64,000 nucleotides of DNA from Sphingobacterium alkalisoli (GTDB lineage: Bacteria; Bacteroidota; Bacteroidia; Sphingobacteriales; Sphingobacteriaceae): NCBI RefSeq assembly GCF_005049105.1, contig NZ_SUKA01000001.1, positions 992,001-1,056,000 of the forward strand, read 5' to 3'. Shown here one piece after another: positions 51,534 to 61,740 of this stretch (positions are counted from its first letter, which is position 1; every line of letters starts with the position of its first letter). Under the pieces are notes generated by a model, which ran no database searches, was not told where the DNA came from, and saw only the letters and a program-made list of their open reading frames with translations. Made by a program: the position numbers and the translations under genes.

Positions 51534-54500
51534 ATGGATATGCATATACGTACTTTATATAAAAAGTTCTTCAGGATATGCTTGGTAACCCTGGCATGCA
51601 CCTGTATGTCTATTGAAAATGCAAGTGCTCAGACACAAAGGGTAACCATTGATAAGAAGGACATCACATTAAATGAATTTCTATCTGAAATTCGAAAACA
51701 AACCGGATATGATTTCGTTTTTACTTCCTCGAAGTTGGATTTCTCCAAGAAGATCAGTCCGAAGTTCAGAAACACCAATATTGTCGAAGTACTAAATGAA
51801 TATTTCAACACACAGACAGGTGTCATTCATATTTTTAAAAATAAAACTATTGTCTTAATCGACGAAGACAAGGCAGAATATAAGACCGTACAGGGATCTA
51901 TAATAGATGCAGATACTAAACAGCCTATTGGTGGTGCCACTATAGGTGTTAATGTTAAAAATATAACGGTCCGCAGTGATCAAGATGGAAATTTTGTGCT
52001 CAATATCCCAGAGTATGCAAGAGAATTGGAGATCAATTACCTCGGGTATCAAAAGCAATTTGTTCCTATTACCGCTTCGGTTAAATACAATATTGAACTT
52101 CATCAAAAAACAGAAGAAATAGAAGATGTTGTCGTGACGGGTATCTTTAATCGAAGTGCGGAGAGCTTTACTGGTGCTGCGCGAACAATTTCGGGTGAAG
52201 AACTAAAGAAAATATCAACAAATAACATATTTGCTGGGATTGCGGCTATCGAGCCTTCCTTTAGAATGTTAGCGAATAACGAACTAGGGGGTAATATAAA
52301 TCAATTGCCTGATATCCAAATGCGTGGTCAGAATTCATTTCCAAATTTAGGAGGAGAACTGTCTTCAAACCCGAATCAGCCCTTATTTATCTTAGACGGA
52401 TTTGAAGTGGCTTTACAACGTATTGTCGATCTGGATATGAATATGATCGCTTCTATCACTATATTAAAGGATGCTTCGGCTACCGCTATTTATGGTTCTC
52501 GCGGAGCGAATGGCGTCATGGTCGTAAATACCATAGCACCTAAGCCCGGAAAAGTACAGGTGACCATTAACAATGATTTTCGGCTTTCTGCTCCGGATTT
52601 ATCGGTTTATAACTACTTAAATGCATCTGAAAAATTGGATTTTGAACAAAGAGCAGGTGTATATGACGCGTCGTTCGGTCAGGGGCATTACCGTAACGGT
52701 TTGATTTATAACGAGCGTCTAAAGAATGTAAAGCGAGGTGTAGATACAGATTGGGAAAAGATTCCTGTAAAATATGGTTATAACAATAGAACCTCCTTAA
52801 ATCTACAGGGAGGCGATGAGTATTTGCGATACGGCGTTCTAGCTTCCGCTGATTTACAACAAGGCGTAATGAAGGGGCAGGACCGCAAGAATTATTCTGG
52901 ACAATTTGATCTCACTTATCTGGTTCAAAAATTACAATTCAAAAACTCCATACGAGTTTATCAAAATTTATCTAATGAATCTCCTTACGGTAGCTTTGAC
53001 AACTACTTAAAACAGAATCCTTATTGGAGTCCCTACGACGAGGAGGGCAATATACAGCGATATTTAGAAAATTATACCATCGTCGGCCAATTGTTCAGAA
53101 CGACCAACCCAATGTATGACGCAACATTAAATTCGGTTAATCAAACAAAATACGTTGGATTTACTAATAATTTTCAAGTTAGATACAATATTTTGTCAAA
53201 TTTTTACCTAGAATCGAACTTAAGCTTTTCTAAGCAGGTGGGGGGGACAGATCAATTTTATTCTGCGCAGGATAGCCGTTTTGAATCGATTACAGATCCT
53301 AACCGAAAAGGATCTTATACGGATCGTAACGATGAATCATCCTCTTACGAAAGTACAACAAACCTGAACTATAATTTTTCACGGGGAGCACATCAATTGT
53401 TCTCTACAGCCTCGTTGAATTTTGCTAGCAATAATACAAATTATACGCAGATTATTGCAGAAGGCTTTCCTCATGATCGGTTAGATAACTTACTTTTCGC
53501 GTATCAATATCAAGAAAATGGAAAACCAGCCGGCGATGAGAGTACGGTTAGAAGGGTAGGGATATTATATAATGCTAATTATAGCTATGACAGCCGGTTT
53601 CTTGCAGATATTTCGATTAAGCGAGATGGATCATCTCAATATGGCACGGATAAACGGTTTGGAACATTTTGGTCTACAGGTTTGGGTTGGAATATTCACA
53701 ATGAAAAGTTCTTTCAGCGGAATGATTTTGTAAATCGTTTGAAACTGCGTGGGAGTTATGGTACAACGGGATCATTAAACATTCCGGCATATGGAGCCCA
53801 AACACGTTACACTTATTCCTCTACAAGTAGCTATTACGGTGATCTGGGGGCTGTAATAACCAATTTAGGTAATAGGGGTTTGAGCTGGCAGAATGTTTAT
53901 AAGTTGAATCTTGGCTTGGATGCCAGCATCCTAAGAGAACGTCTGGATCTTAGGCTAGATATGTATAGAGAAATTACCAGAAATTCATTGACGACGATTA
54001 CCTTGGCTCCCTCTACCGGTTTTTCGAGCTATTCAGAAAACCTAGGAAAAATACAAAATACAGGATTTGAATTTTCAACTCGTTATAAGATCATCGAGAA
54101 GAAGGAAAAAGGAACATTGTGGTCTGTTTATCTGAATGGTTTCACTAATCAAAATATCTTAAAGGAGTTGTCTAACAAACTAAAGGCTTCTAATGAGCTT
54201 TTGAATGGCAACAATGTAGCACAGACAAATCCTAATGTTCTTTTTCAAGAGGGGGAGTCTCTAGATGCTATATATGTCGTGCGATCGTTGGGCGTTGATC
54301 CGGTAACCGGCTCAGAGATCTATTTAACAAAAGAGGGTGAACGTACTTATACATGGAATGCAGCAGATAAAATATCAGCGGGAGTTAGCATTCCGAAATG
54401 GAATGGTAATTTCGGATCCAATGCTGCATATAAGGGGTTTGAATTGGGGGTGATTTTTAATTATCAATTTGGGGGCCAGTTATACAATCAAACATTGGTA

Positions 54501-54848
54501 AGCCGAGTTGAATCGGTCGACCCAAGACTGAATGTGGATAGGCGTGCATATGATTTAGGTTGGTCCGCTCCCGGAGCAGAAAGCCAGTTTACCCGTATCG
54601 GAGTTAATACAATTCCGACAAGATTGACCTCTCGGTTTGTTCAAGATAATAACCTACTTAGACTTAGCTCATTGTCGTTAGGATATAATTTTTATAGTAA
54701 ACCATGGTTAAAAAAAGTAGGACTGCGAAGCTTACTGATTACGGCGTTAACTAATGATATCTTCCAATGGAGCTCTATTGAAATAGAGCGGGGAACAGCA
54801 AATCCGTTTGCCAGAACGTTCGCCCTTTCGCTACGTGTCGGTCTTTAA
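51534..54848 (+). CDS. SusC-family transporter with STN signalling domain
   Basis: A 1104-residue protein. After the signal peptide (about 1-33, ending ASAQ) comes a secretin/TonB short N-terminal (STN) domain (VTIDKKDITLNEFLSEIRKQTGYDFVF), followed by a carboxypeptidase-regulatory-like domain (about 115-195), IEDVVVTG, the plug (about 215-330; LPDIQMRGQNSFPNLGG; SATAIYGSRGANGVMVV) and the barrel. The STN domain contacts FecR, so this transporter both imports the ligand and triggers its own expression. It is paired with the SusD starting 13 nt after its stop. Confidence 0.95.
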   Translation: MDMHIRTLYKKFFRICLVTLACTCMSIENASAQTQRVTIDKKDITLNEFLSEIRKQTGYDFVFTSSKLDFSKKISPKFRNTNIVEVLNEYFNTQTGVIHIFKNKTIVLIDEDKAEYKTVQGSIIDADTKQPIGGATIGVNVKNITVRSDQDGNFVLNIPEYARELEINYLGYQKQFVPITASVKYNIELHQKTEEIEDVVVTGIFNRSAESFTGAARTISGEELKKISTNNIFAGIAAIEPSFRMLANNELGGNINQLPDIQMRGQNSFPNLGGELSSNPNQPLFILDGFEVALQRIVDLDMNMIASITILKDASATAIYGSRGANGVMVVNTIAPKPGKVQVTINNDFRLSAPDLSVYNYLNASEKLDFEQRAGVYDASFGQGHYRNGLIYNERLKNVKRGVDTDWEKIPVKYGYNNRTSLNLQGGDEYLRYGVLASADLQQGVMKGQDRKNYSGQFDLTYLVQKLQFKNSIRVYQNLSNESPYGSFDNYLKQNPYWSPYDEEGNIQRYLENYTIVGQLFRTTNPMYDATLNSVNQTKYVGFTNNFQVRYNILSNFYLESNLSFSKQVGGTDQFYSAQDSRFESITDPNRKGSYTDRNDESSSYESTTNLNYNFSRGAHQLFSTASLNFASNNTNYTQIIAEGFPHDRLDNLLFAYQYQENGKPAGDESTVRRVGILYNANYSYDSRFLADISIKRDGSSQYGTDKRFGTFWSTGLGWNIHNEKFFQRNDFVNRLKLRGSYGTTGSLNIPAYGAQTRYTYSSTSSYYGDLGAVITNLGNRGLSWQNVYKLNLGLDASILRERLDLRLDMYREITRNSLTTITLAPSTGFSSYSENLGKIQNTGFEFSTRYKIIEKKEKGTLWSVYLNGFTNQNILKELSNKLKASNELLNGNNVAQTNPNVLFQEGESLDAIYVVRSLGVDPVTGSEIYLTKEGERTYTWNAADKISAGVSIPKWNGNFGSNAAYKGFELGVIFNYQFGGQLYNQTLVSRVESVDPRLNVDRRAYDLGWSAPGAESQFTRIGVNTIPTRLTSRFVQDNNLLRLSSLSLGYNFYSKPWLKKVGLRSLLITALTNDIFQWSSIEIERGTANPFARTFALSLRVGL

Positions 54849-54861
54849 TATATTAACAATT

Positions 54862-56283
54862 ATGAATATGAACAAAATATATATCAATGTAATCCTTGCA
54901 ATACTTTTAAGTGTATTTTTGGGCAGCTGTGATAAATATCTCAATGTAGAGCCGAAGTCTAGTCTTTCTGAAGATGAAATGTTTGCCTCAGAGGCCGGTT
55001 TTCAACAGGCACTATCAGGTGTGTATGCAAGTCTTGCATCACGAAATTTGTACGGCGATAATTTTACAATGGGATTTGTTTCGGCTTTGGCCCAAAACTA
55101 TGCTACATCAGGCGAGGGTAATTTATTCGTGGAGACTAGAGCTTATAATTATACCTCTTTGGAAGTCTCGGAATATGTAACGGGAACGTGGTCCGGCGCC
55201 TACAATGCGATCGCGTCGGTAAATAATATTTTAAAATTTTCTGAATCCAATCGATCGGTGTTGTCGAACAACAGCTATCAGCAAATCCGTGGCGAGGCTT
55301 TGGCCATTCGTGCGCTCCTCCATTTTGATTTATTGCGCCTCTTTGCTCCGGCATACGCTGTCGATCCTTCAGCACAGGCTATTCCCTATAAGGTATCTAT
55401 AGATCAATACTCAGTTGGGCCGTCATCGGTTTCCGAGATAATTGGCTTTGTATTGAGCGATCTTAAAGAGGCCGAAACTCTTCTTGAAGGTCTTGATCCC
55501 ATTTTTGCGAATACGATGCAAAGGCGATTTAAGCTAAACTATTACGCTGTCAAAGGGCTTCAGGCAAGAGTATATCTGTATAAAGGTGAAAATTCAGAAG
55601 CTTACACCGCTGCGAAGACAGTTATTGATTCCGAAAAATTTCCGTTTGTGGATCAATCAGCTGTCAATACAAGTTCTGCCGGTATTAAAGATAGGTTGTT
55701 TATGTCCGAGTTGGTGTTTGCACTCAGGAACCGGGATTTATCTAGTTGGGCGGTAGATGCTTATTTTACCTTTTACATCAATTCAACATATAGGCTCACA
55801 CGTCCTAGCGCGGATATAGCTACGATCTATGAGGCCAATACTAATGATCTTCGATACGGAAACCTATTTGAGAATAGCTCGGACGTGCTTTTTCCGTCCA
55901 AATTTTGGCAGACTTCTACATCCACTATAGATAGTACTAGACTAGATCGAATGATTCCTGTTGTCCGGATGAGTGAACTTCGCTATATAATGGCTGAAAC
56001 AGCACCATCTTTGAGCGAGTCGTTAGATCAGCTTAACCTTGTTCGTTTAGGACGGCATCTAACGGAGTTTCCTAAAGATGCATCAACCTTAAACAGCACA
56101 TTTATTCAAGCGGAGATTACAAAAGAATATCAAAAGGAATGTTACGCTGAAGGACAGTTGTTCTTTTTTTATAAGAGACTTAATTTTTCCCAAATACAGT
56201 TTGCTCCGACGACTTTTGGAACTTCCGTATATGTACTCCCTATCCCCGAGAATGAAAAAGAATTTAACAATTACTATCAGTAG
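54862..56283 (+). CDS. SusD-family lipoprotein
   Basis: A 473-residue lipoprotein. The start at 54862 (MNMNKIYINVILAILLSVFLGSC) gives the lipobox LGSC; a longer frame from 54808 overlaps SusC and is rejected. Core features are CDKYLNVEPKSSLSEDEMF, IRGEALAIRALLHFDLLRLFAPAY, NYYAVKGLQARVYLYKGENSEAYTAAKTVI and the C-terminal RMSELRYIMAETAPSLSE. It is the ligand-binding partner of the STN-type SusC. Confidence 0.93.
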   Translation: MNMNKIYINVILAILLSVFLGSCDKYLNVEPKSSLSEDEMFASEAGFQQALSGVYASLASRNLYGDNFTMGFVSALAQNYATSGEGNLFVETRAYNYTSLEVSEYVTGTWSGAYNAIASVNNILKFSESNRSVLSNNSYQQIRGEALAIRALLHFDLLRLFAPAYAVDPSAQAIPYKVSIDQYSVGPSSVSEIIGFVLSDLKEAETLLEGLDPIFANTMQRRFKLNYYAVKGLQARVYLYKGENSEAYTAAKTVIDSEKFPFVDQSAVNTSSAGIKDRLFMSELVFALRNRDLSSWAVDAYFTFYINSTYRLTRPSADIATIYEANTNDLRYGNLFENSSDVLFPSKFWQTSTSTIDSTRLDRMIPVVRMSELRYIMAETAPSLSESLDQLNLVRLGRHLTEFPKDASTLNSTFIQAEITKEYQKECYAEGQLFFFYKRLNFSQIQFAPTTFGTSVYVLPIPENEKEFNNYYQ

Positions 56284-56286
56284 ATT

Positions 56287-57030
56287 ATGAGAAAAATAAT
56301 TATGTTGCTATTCTGTCTTTTACTCCTTGTAGGTTGTAAAAGGGACGAAATAATATATTATAGAGGACCGGATTCCATGGCTCTATATGTTAATGAATTC
56401 GAGGCTGACAGCACCATTTATTCATTTGCGAATAAGCTTCCCGATATTGCTAGCGATACGGTGTATGTGAAAATAAGATTACAGGGACCAGCGGCTGATT
56501 ACAGTCGGTCTATTCAATTACAGGCTACTTCCGGTACAACGGCAATTGACGGAGTAGAGTATGAATTACCAGTGTATGAATTTCCCGCTGGAGCGACGGA
56601 GGCACGTTATCCTGTTGTACTGCTGAGAGGCGCAGCATTAAAAGAAGCTACAAAATACTTATATGTTGCCATAAAGCCAAACGATCACTTTCAAAAAGCT
56701 GCCATAGGACAGGAAATAGGCAAAACGTATAGTATTGAAAGCTATAAGATTAGATTCAACGATTTTCTTTCTGAACCATCCTGGTGGAGCACATTGGAAA
56801 GTTATTTAGGAGAATTTAGTGTGGTTAAACTGCAGTTTGTCTATAGCGTGTATGGCAACGATTACGATTTTGAGGGATTGTATTATCCTGTAGATTATTA
56901 TGGTACGATCTATTGGACCTATGATGATGAAGTAAATAATATGCCTCTTCGTTTGAGGACTGCGCTAAGAAAGTATGAAGAGGACAATGGACCACTTCTG
57001 GATGAAAATGGCAATCGATTAACATTTTAA
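56287..57030 (+). CDS. DUF4843 lipoprotein
   Basis: A 247-residue lipoprotein with lipobox LLVGC (Cys17). It has a beta-rich first half with VYVKIRLQGPAADYSRSIQLQA and ATEARYPVVLLRGAALKEATKYLYVAI, as in DUF4843 proteins. It starts 3 nt after the SusD stop. DUF4843 genes regularly sit between SusD and PKD-like genes in Bacteroidota uptake loci and probably encode accessory surface proteins; no activity is known. Confidence 0.85.
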   Translation: MRKIIMLLFCLLLLVGCKRDEIIYYRGPDSMALYVNEFEADSTIYSFANKLPDIASDTVYVKIRLQGPAADYSRSIQLQATSGTTAIDGVEYELPVYEFPAGATEARYPVVLLRGAALKEATKYLYVAIKPNDHFQKAAIGQEIGKTYSIESYKIRFNDFLSEPSWWSTLESYLGEFSVVKLQFVYSVYGNDYDFEGLYYPVDYYGTIYWTYDDEVNNMPLRLRTALRKYEEDNGPLLDENGNRLTF

Positions 57031-57045
57031 TTATTTAGTAGATAT

Positions 57046-58503
57046 ATGAAAACATTAAATATATTTATCTTGTTATTAACCTTCACCTTTTCAGGATGTA
57101 ACAAAGACAGCTATTTTAAGCCGTATGCTAAAATTGATGATTTTTCTATTGTCCCGGAATCTATAGAAAGTAGGTATATTATAACTCAATTAGATTCAAT
57201 CAATATTTATCCGGTGCTACAAGGATTGAATACAGAGAAAAGTTATTCGTATGAGTGGCGATTGTATACAGGAAGCACCTTTACTGTTTTATCGACAGAA
57301 AAGAATTTAAAGGAAGTCATTGTCCTAGGCACCGGTACGTATAGTCTCCAATATTCTGTTATAGACAATGATACGAAGATCAAAGCTATTAGTGCTTTGT
57401 TCTATGTAGAAGTAACGGGCGGATTTTCTCAGGGATGGATTATAGGTAATAATGTTAATGGTAAAGGACAACTTTCTTTTATACGAGATCTCGATGATAA
57501 CATATCATATAATACGCTGGAAGAATTAAATAACGCGGTGTATCCGGGTAAGGTTATTGCAGCCTATTCTGGTGCCGTTGGAAGTTTCTTTTCCGGTCAA
57601 TTTAAGCAAATACTTTATTTCACGGATCAAGGATTAACGGTCTTTAATTCTGATAATATGATGCAGACTTCTGAATTGGATTATTATTTTATTGACCCAT
57701 TAACCTATCTAAACAAACCAGGATACGGAATAAGCGGAACACTTTACGATCAATATTTGGTGAATGAAGGTCTATTGTATGCCGCAGAGGGTCAAGACTT
57801 CTTTGGAGCGGAAATTGTGGATTACGGAAAATTTACACCAGCTTTTGAAGGTGATTATTCGTTGTTTCCATTTGTTTTCTCTTCAACAGGCTCGCCCACA
57901 TATTTTTATGATAACAAGAATAAAAAATTCTTATCTGTTCCTTATTTTGGAAGGTCTTTTTCATATCCTACAACGTCCATGACAAATGCACAGTTCAGTT
58001 TGAATGCAGTAGGAAGAACCATGGTGGCTGCAGACCAATGTAAATCTAATAACTATTTCGCTTTACTGAAAGACAATTCCAATGATTACTATATTTACTA
58101 CCTGCCTTTTAGTGCTACTTCTGCAGTTAGTGGTGGAAAATATTATAAGTTATCAAGTTTTGCCGGTTTGGATAAATTAGCCGCTTTTGCTGCATCCAAC
58201 GTTTGGGACTATGCCTACTTTGCGGCGGAGAATAAGATATACAAAATCGATGGCACAAATGGTACTGTAACATTGTTTCAGGAATTTCCATCTGATACGC
58301 AGGTAGCCGATATAAAAATATTGAAAAATGGTACCGAATCAGGGAAACAGATAACAGTGGCGTTGAATAAAGGGGAGACCGGTGAGATCCAATATATCTA
58401 TATGACCACTTTTGGAGACCGCGACACCTCGCGTGAAAGTAAGGTTTTCACAGGATTCGGCCACATCGTCAACTTAAGCTACCGCCTGCCTAATGCCGGC
58501 TAG
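57046..58503 (+). CDS. PKD-like family lipoprotein
   Basis: A 485-residue lipoprotein with lipobox TFSGC. Residues about 45-125 form an Ig/PKD-like domain (YSYEWRLYTGSTFTVLSTEKNL; GTGTYSLQYSVIDNDTKIKA), and the rest is beta-rich with propeller-like repeats (GQLSFIRDLDDNISYN; YYLPFSATSAVSGGKYY). This matches the PKD-like family found after DUF4843 genes in SusCD loci. It is likely surface-exposed and ligand-contacting. Confidence 0.85.
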   Translation: MKTLNIFILLLTFTFSGCNKDSYFKPYAKIDDFSIVPESIESRYIITQLDSINIYPVLQGLNTEKSYSYEWRLYTGSTFTVLSTEKNLKEVIVLGTGTYSLQYSVIDNDTKIKAISALFYVEVTGGFSQGWIIGNNVNGKGQLSFIRDLDDNISYNTLEELNNAVYPGKVIAAYSGAVGSFFSGQFKQILYFTDQGLTVFNSDNMMQTSELDYYFIDPLTYLNKPGYGISGTLYDQYLVNEGLLYAAEGQDFFGAEIVDYGKFTPAFEGDYSLFPFVFSSTGSPTYFYDNKNKKFLSVPYFGRSFSYPTTSMTNAQFSLNAVGRTMVAADQCKSNNYFALLKDNSNDYYIYYLPFSATSAVSGGKYYKLSSFAGLDKLAAFAASNVWDYAYFAAENKIYKIDGTNGTVTLFQEFPSDTQVADIKILKNGTESGKQITVALNKGETGEIQYIYMTTFGDRDTSRESKVFTGFGHIVNLSYRLPNAG

Positions 58504-58585
58504 ATGAGGTTGCCAGAATATAAAATGACAAAAAATACAAGTTTTAATAGGGTGAACAAATATTAGTTTTATTATAAAATAAGAA

Positions 58586-60079
58586 ATGAAGAAGTTTTTT
58601 TTAACAATTGTTTCCGCTTGTTTGCTGATAGCGGCATATGGACAACAACAAGGAAAAGGTAACAGTATCCGACAACGGCTTACTGAGCTCAATATGGTCA
58701 GTGATGAGAACGAGCTCGACAAGAAACTAACAGAACTAGTTAGCGGAGCAAACGAAGAGGATTACTTACTTGCTTATTACTATTATGCCAATAAAGATCT
58801 TACAGACAAAGCAGAAATTACAAAGCAACTTATCCAACGTAAATTTCCTGATGGTCAATTGGTAATGCAGGGAAAAATGCAAGAGATAGACGAATTGACA
58901 GACCTCAAGGAAAAGGATAAACGTTTTATTGCGTTGTTTGAGAAAAATCCGAATGGTAATTATGCTTTTCTAGCTTATTCCCTTGCTCAGGAATTTGCGG
59001 CAAAGGGAAATGAAGAAAAAATGAAATTCTACGCTGATATATACGCGAAAGGAGCAACCGATGGCAAGGGGAATTCAGTAAAAAAAGAGAATATCTATGC
59101 AATGATGGCCGGTGGTATGGTACAAACCAATCCAGATGCTGCAGCAAGATATTTGAAAGTAGGAGTTGAAGATGCGAAGATTTCGCTCGATAACATGTTG
59201 GCTGAAGCAAATCCCGATGAAAATGTTTTAATGCGTGCAAAAAGCAATTATTATGGCGTGCTCTCTAGTTATGTACACGCATTGTCGTTAGGTAGTAATC
59301 CGGAAGAGGGTTATCGTTTAGCGCATAAAAGCTATTCAGAACTGCAAAGTGCTGAAGCGACAGATGCGCGTCTATTCCAGTATGTCAAAGCCGGATATAT
59401 ACAGGCATTAATACGTACGAAGCGCTTTAAGGAAGCATTGCCACTAATGGAAGAAGCTATAAAAGCTGGAAATGCTTCCGATTTGGTGAAGAATGAGTTA
59501 AAGAATGCATACATTGCCGTTAATGGATCGGATAATGACTTTTTAGTTTACGAAAGAGATCTTCTAAATGCGCAGCAGCTTTTTTTAGAGGCTGAAGTTT
59601 CGAAAATAGCTATAAAACAACCTGCACACGACTTCGAACTGAAAGACGTAGATGGGAAAAGCGTGAAGTTAAGCGATCTAAGAGGTAAAGTTGTTGTGTT
59701 AGATTTTTGGGCAACATGGTGTGGCCCTTGCAAAGCATCCTTCCCAGCCATGCAGAAGGCTGTCAATAAGTATAAAGACGATCAAGATGTTAAGTTTTTA
59801 TTTCTACACACTTGGGAAAAAGGTGGAGGAGATCCAACACAGAATGCCAAGAAATATGTAGTAGATAATAATTATACCTTCGATGTGTTAATGGATTTGC
59901 GTAATCCAGAAACTAAGAACAGTGCGGTAGCCTCATCCTATCAGGTGCAGGGAATTCCTACAAAGATCATCATTGATCCAAAAGGACAGATTCGCTTTAA
60001 TACATCTGGTTTTTCAGCAGACGCAGATAAAGCAGTAAAAGAACTATCAGTAATGATTGAGTTTGCCAAGAAAGGCTAG
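58586..60079 (+). CDS. TlpA-type thiol-disulfide oxidoreductase with N-terminal helical domain
   Basis: A 497-residue exported protein (signal peptide ending AAYG). Residues about 25-330 are helical with TPR-like features (ALPLMEEAIKAGNASDLVKNELKNAY). Residues about 345-495 are a thioredoxin-fold TlpA/AhpC-TSA domain: DFELKDVDGKSVKLSDLRGKVVVLDF, active site WATWCGPCK (Cys near 379 and 382) and the cis-Pro region VQGIPTKIIIDPKGQI. It acts in the periplasm as a thiol reductant or isomerase. It lies 82 nt after the PKD-like gene and 2 nt before the protease gene. Confidence 0.9.
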   Translation: MKKFFLTIVSACLLIAAYGQQQGKGNSIRQRLTELNMVSDENELDKKLTELVSGANEEDYLLAYYYYANKDLTDKAEITKQLIQRKFPDGQLVMQGKMQEIDELTDLKEKDKRFIALFEKNPNGNYAFLAYSLAQEFAAKGNEEKMKFYADIYAKGATDGKGNSVKKENIYAMMAGGMVQTNPDAAARYLKVGVEDAKISLDNMLAEANPDENVLMRAKSNYYGVLSSYVHALSLGSNPEEGYRLAHKSYSELQSAEATDARLFQYVKAGYIQALIRTKRFKEALPLMEEAIKAGNASDLVKNELKNAYIAVNGSDNDFLVYERDLLNAQQLFLEAEVSKIAIKQPAHDFELKDVDGKSVKLSDLRGKVVVLDFWATWCGPCKASFPAMQKAVNKYKDDQDVKFLFLHTWEKGGGDPTQNAKKYVVDNNYTFDVLMDLRNPETKNSAVASSYQVQGIPTKIIIDPKGQIRFNTSGFSADADKAVKELSVMIEFAKKG

Positions 60080-60081
60080 GT

Positions 60082-60969
60082 ATGAATAACAATATATTAG
60101 GGAAACTAATGGTAGCAGGCATTTTGTCTGCTACCATACCATATTCTCTGCTGAAAGCACAGGATTTTAGAAACAATACACAGGCTATATCACAACGTTT
60201 TGTGTCTTCAGCAGATTCATTGATTGCTTTGGGAAAAGTAAGTCCAGCTGAGCAGCTTAAGAAGTCGTTAGCTCACCCTACCTTAGGACAATTTACCATG
60301 GCAGTTAATAATAAGAGGGATTTGCATGCAAGGGAAATTTATTCGAAAGCATTGCAATCTACCGTGATAGTTGGAAGCGCTTATCTTTGTCCGCGTTGTG
60401 CTAATACCCATGTAGGGAACGCGACAGGATATATTATCGGGCAAGAGGGAATCGTGGTCACGAATTACCATGTGGTAGATGGCTATATTAATATGGGCGA
60501 AGGAAATAAACCTCTAGCGCTGCTAGTGCGCATGGCAAATGGTAAAACATATGCTGTGAAGGAAGTGGTCAACGCTTCTGAAAAAGATGATCTGGCCGTG
60601 TTACGTTTAGATATAGGAAAGGATGTACTTCCTGCCTTAGCACTATCTAGCGGCGCCGAGATCGGCGATGATGCCTATGTATTGGGGCATCCGCGTGGTA
60701 TGTATTATTTTTTTACCAAAGGAATGGTTAATTCCAAATTTCAAGAAGCTGGTGGTACCGAAGAAAATCCTTATTTTTATGATGTAATGGCTATTTCTGC
60801 CGATTACGCAGCAGGAGCTAGTGGAGGACCTGTGTTAGATAGTGGAGGTAATATTATCGGTACGGTTTCCAGTACACGCACTTTACAGTATAATGATCCT
60901 GGACGCAGCGTACAGATGGTGTTAAAAACTACGATTCCTGTAGAATCTTTGCGGAAATTGTTAAATTAA
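60082..60969 (+). CDS. Trypsin-like (HtrA-type) serine protease without PDZ
   Basis: A 295-residue exported protein with an N-terminal signal (ending LKAQ). The chymotrypsin-fold catalytic triad is visible: His130 (VVTNYHVVDG), Asp170 (KDDLAVLRLD) and Ser247 (GASGGPVLDSGGNIIG). It resembles DegP/HtrA proteases but lacks a PDZ domain. CPRCANTH at 103-110 precedes the first triad residue and could bind a metal or form a redox-active pair. Its start is 2 nt after the TlpA gene, suggesting cotranscription and a periplasmic role in processing the imported ligand. Confidence 0.9.
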   Translation: MNNNILGKLMVAGILSATIPYSLLKAQDFRNNTQAISQRFVSSADSLIALGKVSPAEQLKKSLAHPTLGQFTMAVNNKRDLHAREIYSKALQSTVIVGSAYLCPRCANTHVGNATGYIIGQEGIVVTNYHVVDGYINMGEGNKPLALLVRMANGKTYAVKEVVNASEKDDLAVLRLDIGKDVLPALALSSGAEIGDDAYVLGHPRGMYYFFTKGMVNSKFQEAGGTEENPYFYDVMAISADYAAGASGGPVLDSGGNIIGTVSSTRTLQYNDPGRSVQMVLKTTIPVESLRKLLN

Positions 60970-60986
60970 ATCAGTGCCTACCTTTG
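60958..60986 (+). promoter_or_regulatory. Possible promoter ahead of the GNAT gene
   Basis: TTG (60958-60960), 18 nt, then TACCTTTG (60979-60986). The -7 box is perfect but the spacing is one short and the TTG lies within the protease stop region. The start would leave a leader of about 130 nt to the ATG at 61122. Confidence 0.35.
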
Positions 60987-61121
60987 TGCTTGTCGATTTG
61001 GTTTAGAAAAGTTCTTTTTATTTAAAAAAAATCTCTCATTTTAGCTTCAGTTCCGGTAACTGGGGGCACATGAAATAGAGGTTCGTCTGATTACGAAAGG
61101 TTATTTAGAAATAGTACAGCA

Positions 61122-61661
61122 ATGGAAATAATATTACACAAAGTAACATTAAACGATATTGAGCAATTGCAAAAAATCGGTAAGGAAACATTTTCAGAAA
61201 CATTTTCTCGGAGTAACACCGAAGAAAATATGAAAAAATATTTAGCCGAGGGGTTTTCTGTTGAAACGTTGACAGATGAAGTCAATAATGAAAATTCAGC
61301 ATTCTATTTTGCCTTATCTGAAAATAAAGTAGTTGGCTATTTGAAAATTAACTTTGGAGCATCCCAAACAGAACTAAAAGACGAAAAGGCTATTGAAATA
61401 GAAAGAATTTATGTCCTAAAAGAATTTCATGGTAAAAAAGTCGGACAAATCCTCTATGGAAAGGCTATGGAAGTTGCCCAACAAAAAGGGTCTGACTATG
61501 TTTGGTTAGGTGTTTGGGAAGAAAATCCAAGAGCAATTAGTTTCTATAAGAAAAACGGCTTTATTGAATTTGATAGACATGTTTTCAAATTGGGTGATGA
61601 TGAACAGACAGACATAATGATGAAATTGAAACTAAAATTTAGCGGTCGACGACCATCATAA
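61122..61661 (+). CDS. GNAT-family N-acetyltransferase
   Basis: A 179-residue protein with the acetyl-CoA-binding GNAT fold: the beta4 strand IERIYVLKEFHGKKVGQILYGKAMEVA includes the V-x-x-x-x-xGKKVGQxL pyrophosphate-binding loop (Q/RxxGxG/A equivalent). SDYVWLGVWEENPRAISFYKKNGF and the closing TDIMMKLKL are family-typical. The substrate is unknown. The gene is conspicuously richer in A and T than the flanking SusC/SusD genes and stands alone, which may indicate recent acquisition. Confidence 0.9.
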   Translation: MEIILHKVTLNDIEQLQKIGKETFSETFSRSNTEENMKKYLAEGFSVETLTDEVNNENSAFYFALSENKVVGYLKINFGASQTELKDEKAIEIERIYVLKEFHGKKVGQILYGKAMEVAQQKGSDYVWLGVWEENPRAISFYKKNGFIEFDRHVFKLGDDEQTDIMMKLKLKFSGRRPS

Positions 61662-61740
61662 GATTACTAGCTTAAGGCCGATATGCTACGCACGTGGCCT
61701 GCACACACGCGCCGGTAAAACAATGGTAGGCAAATAGAAA

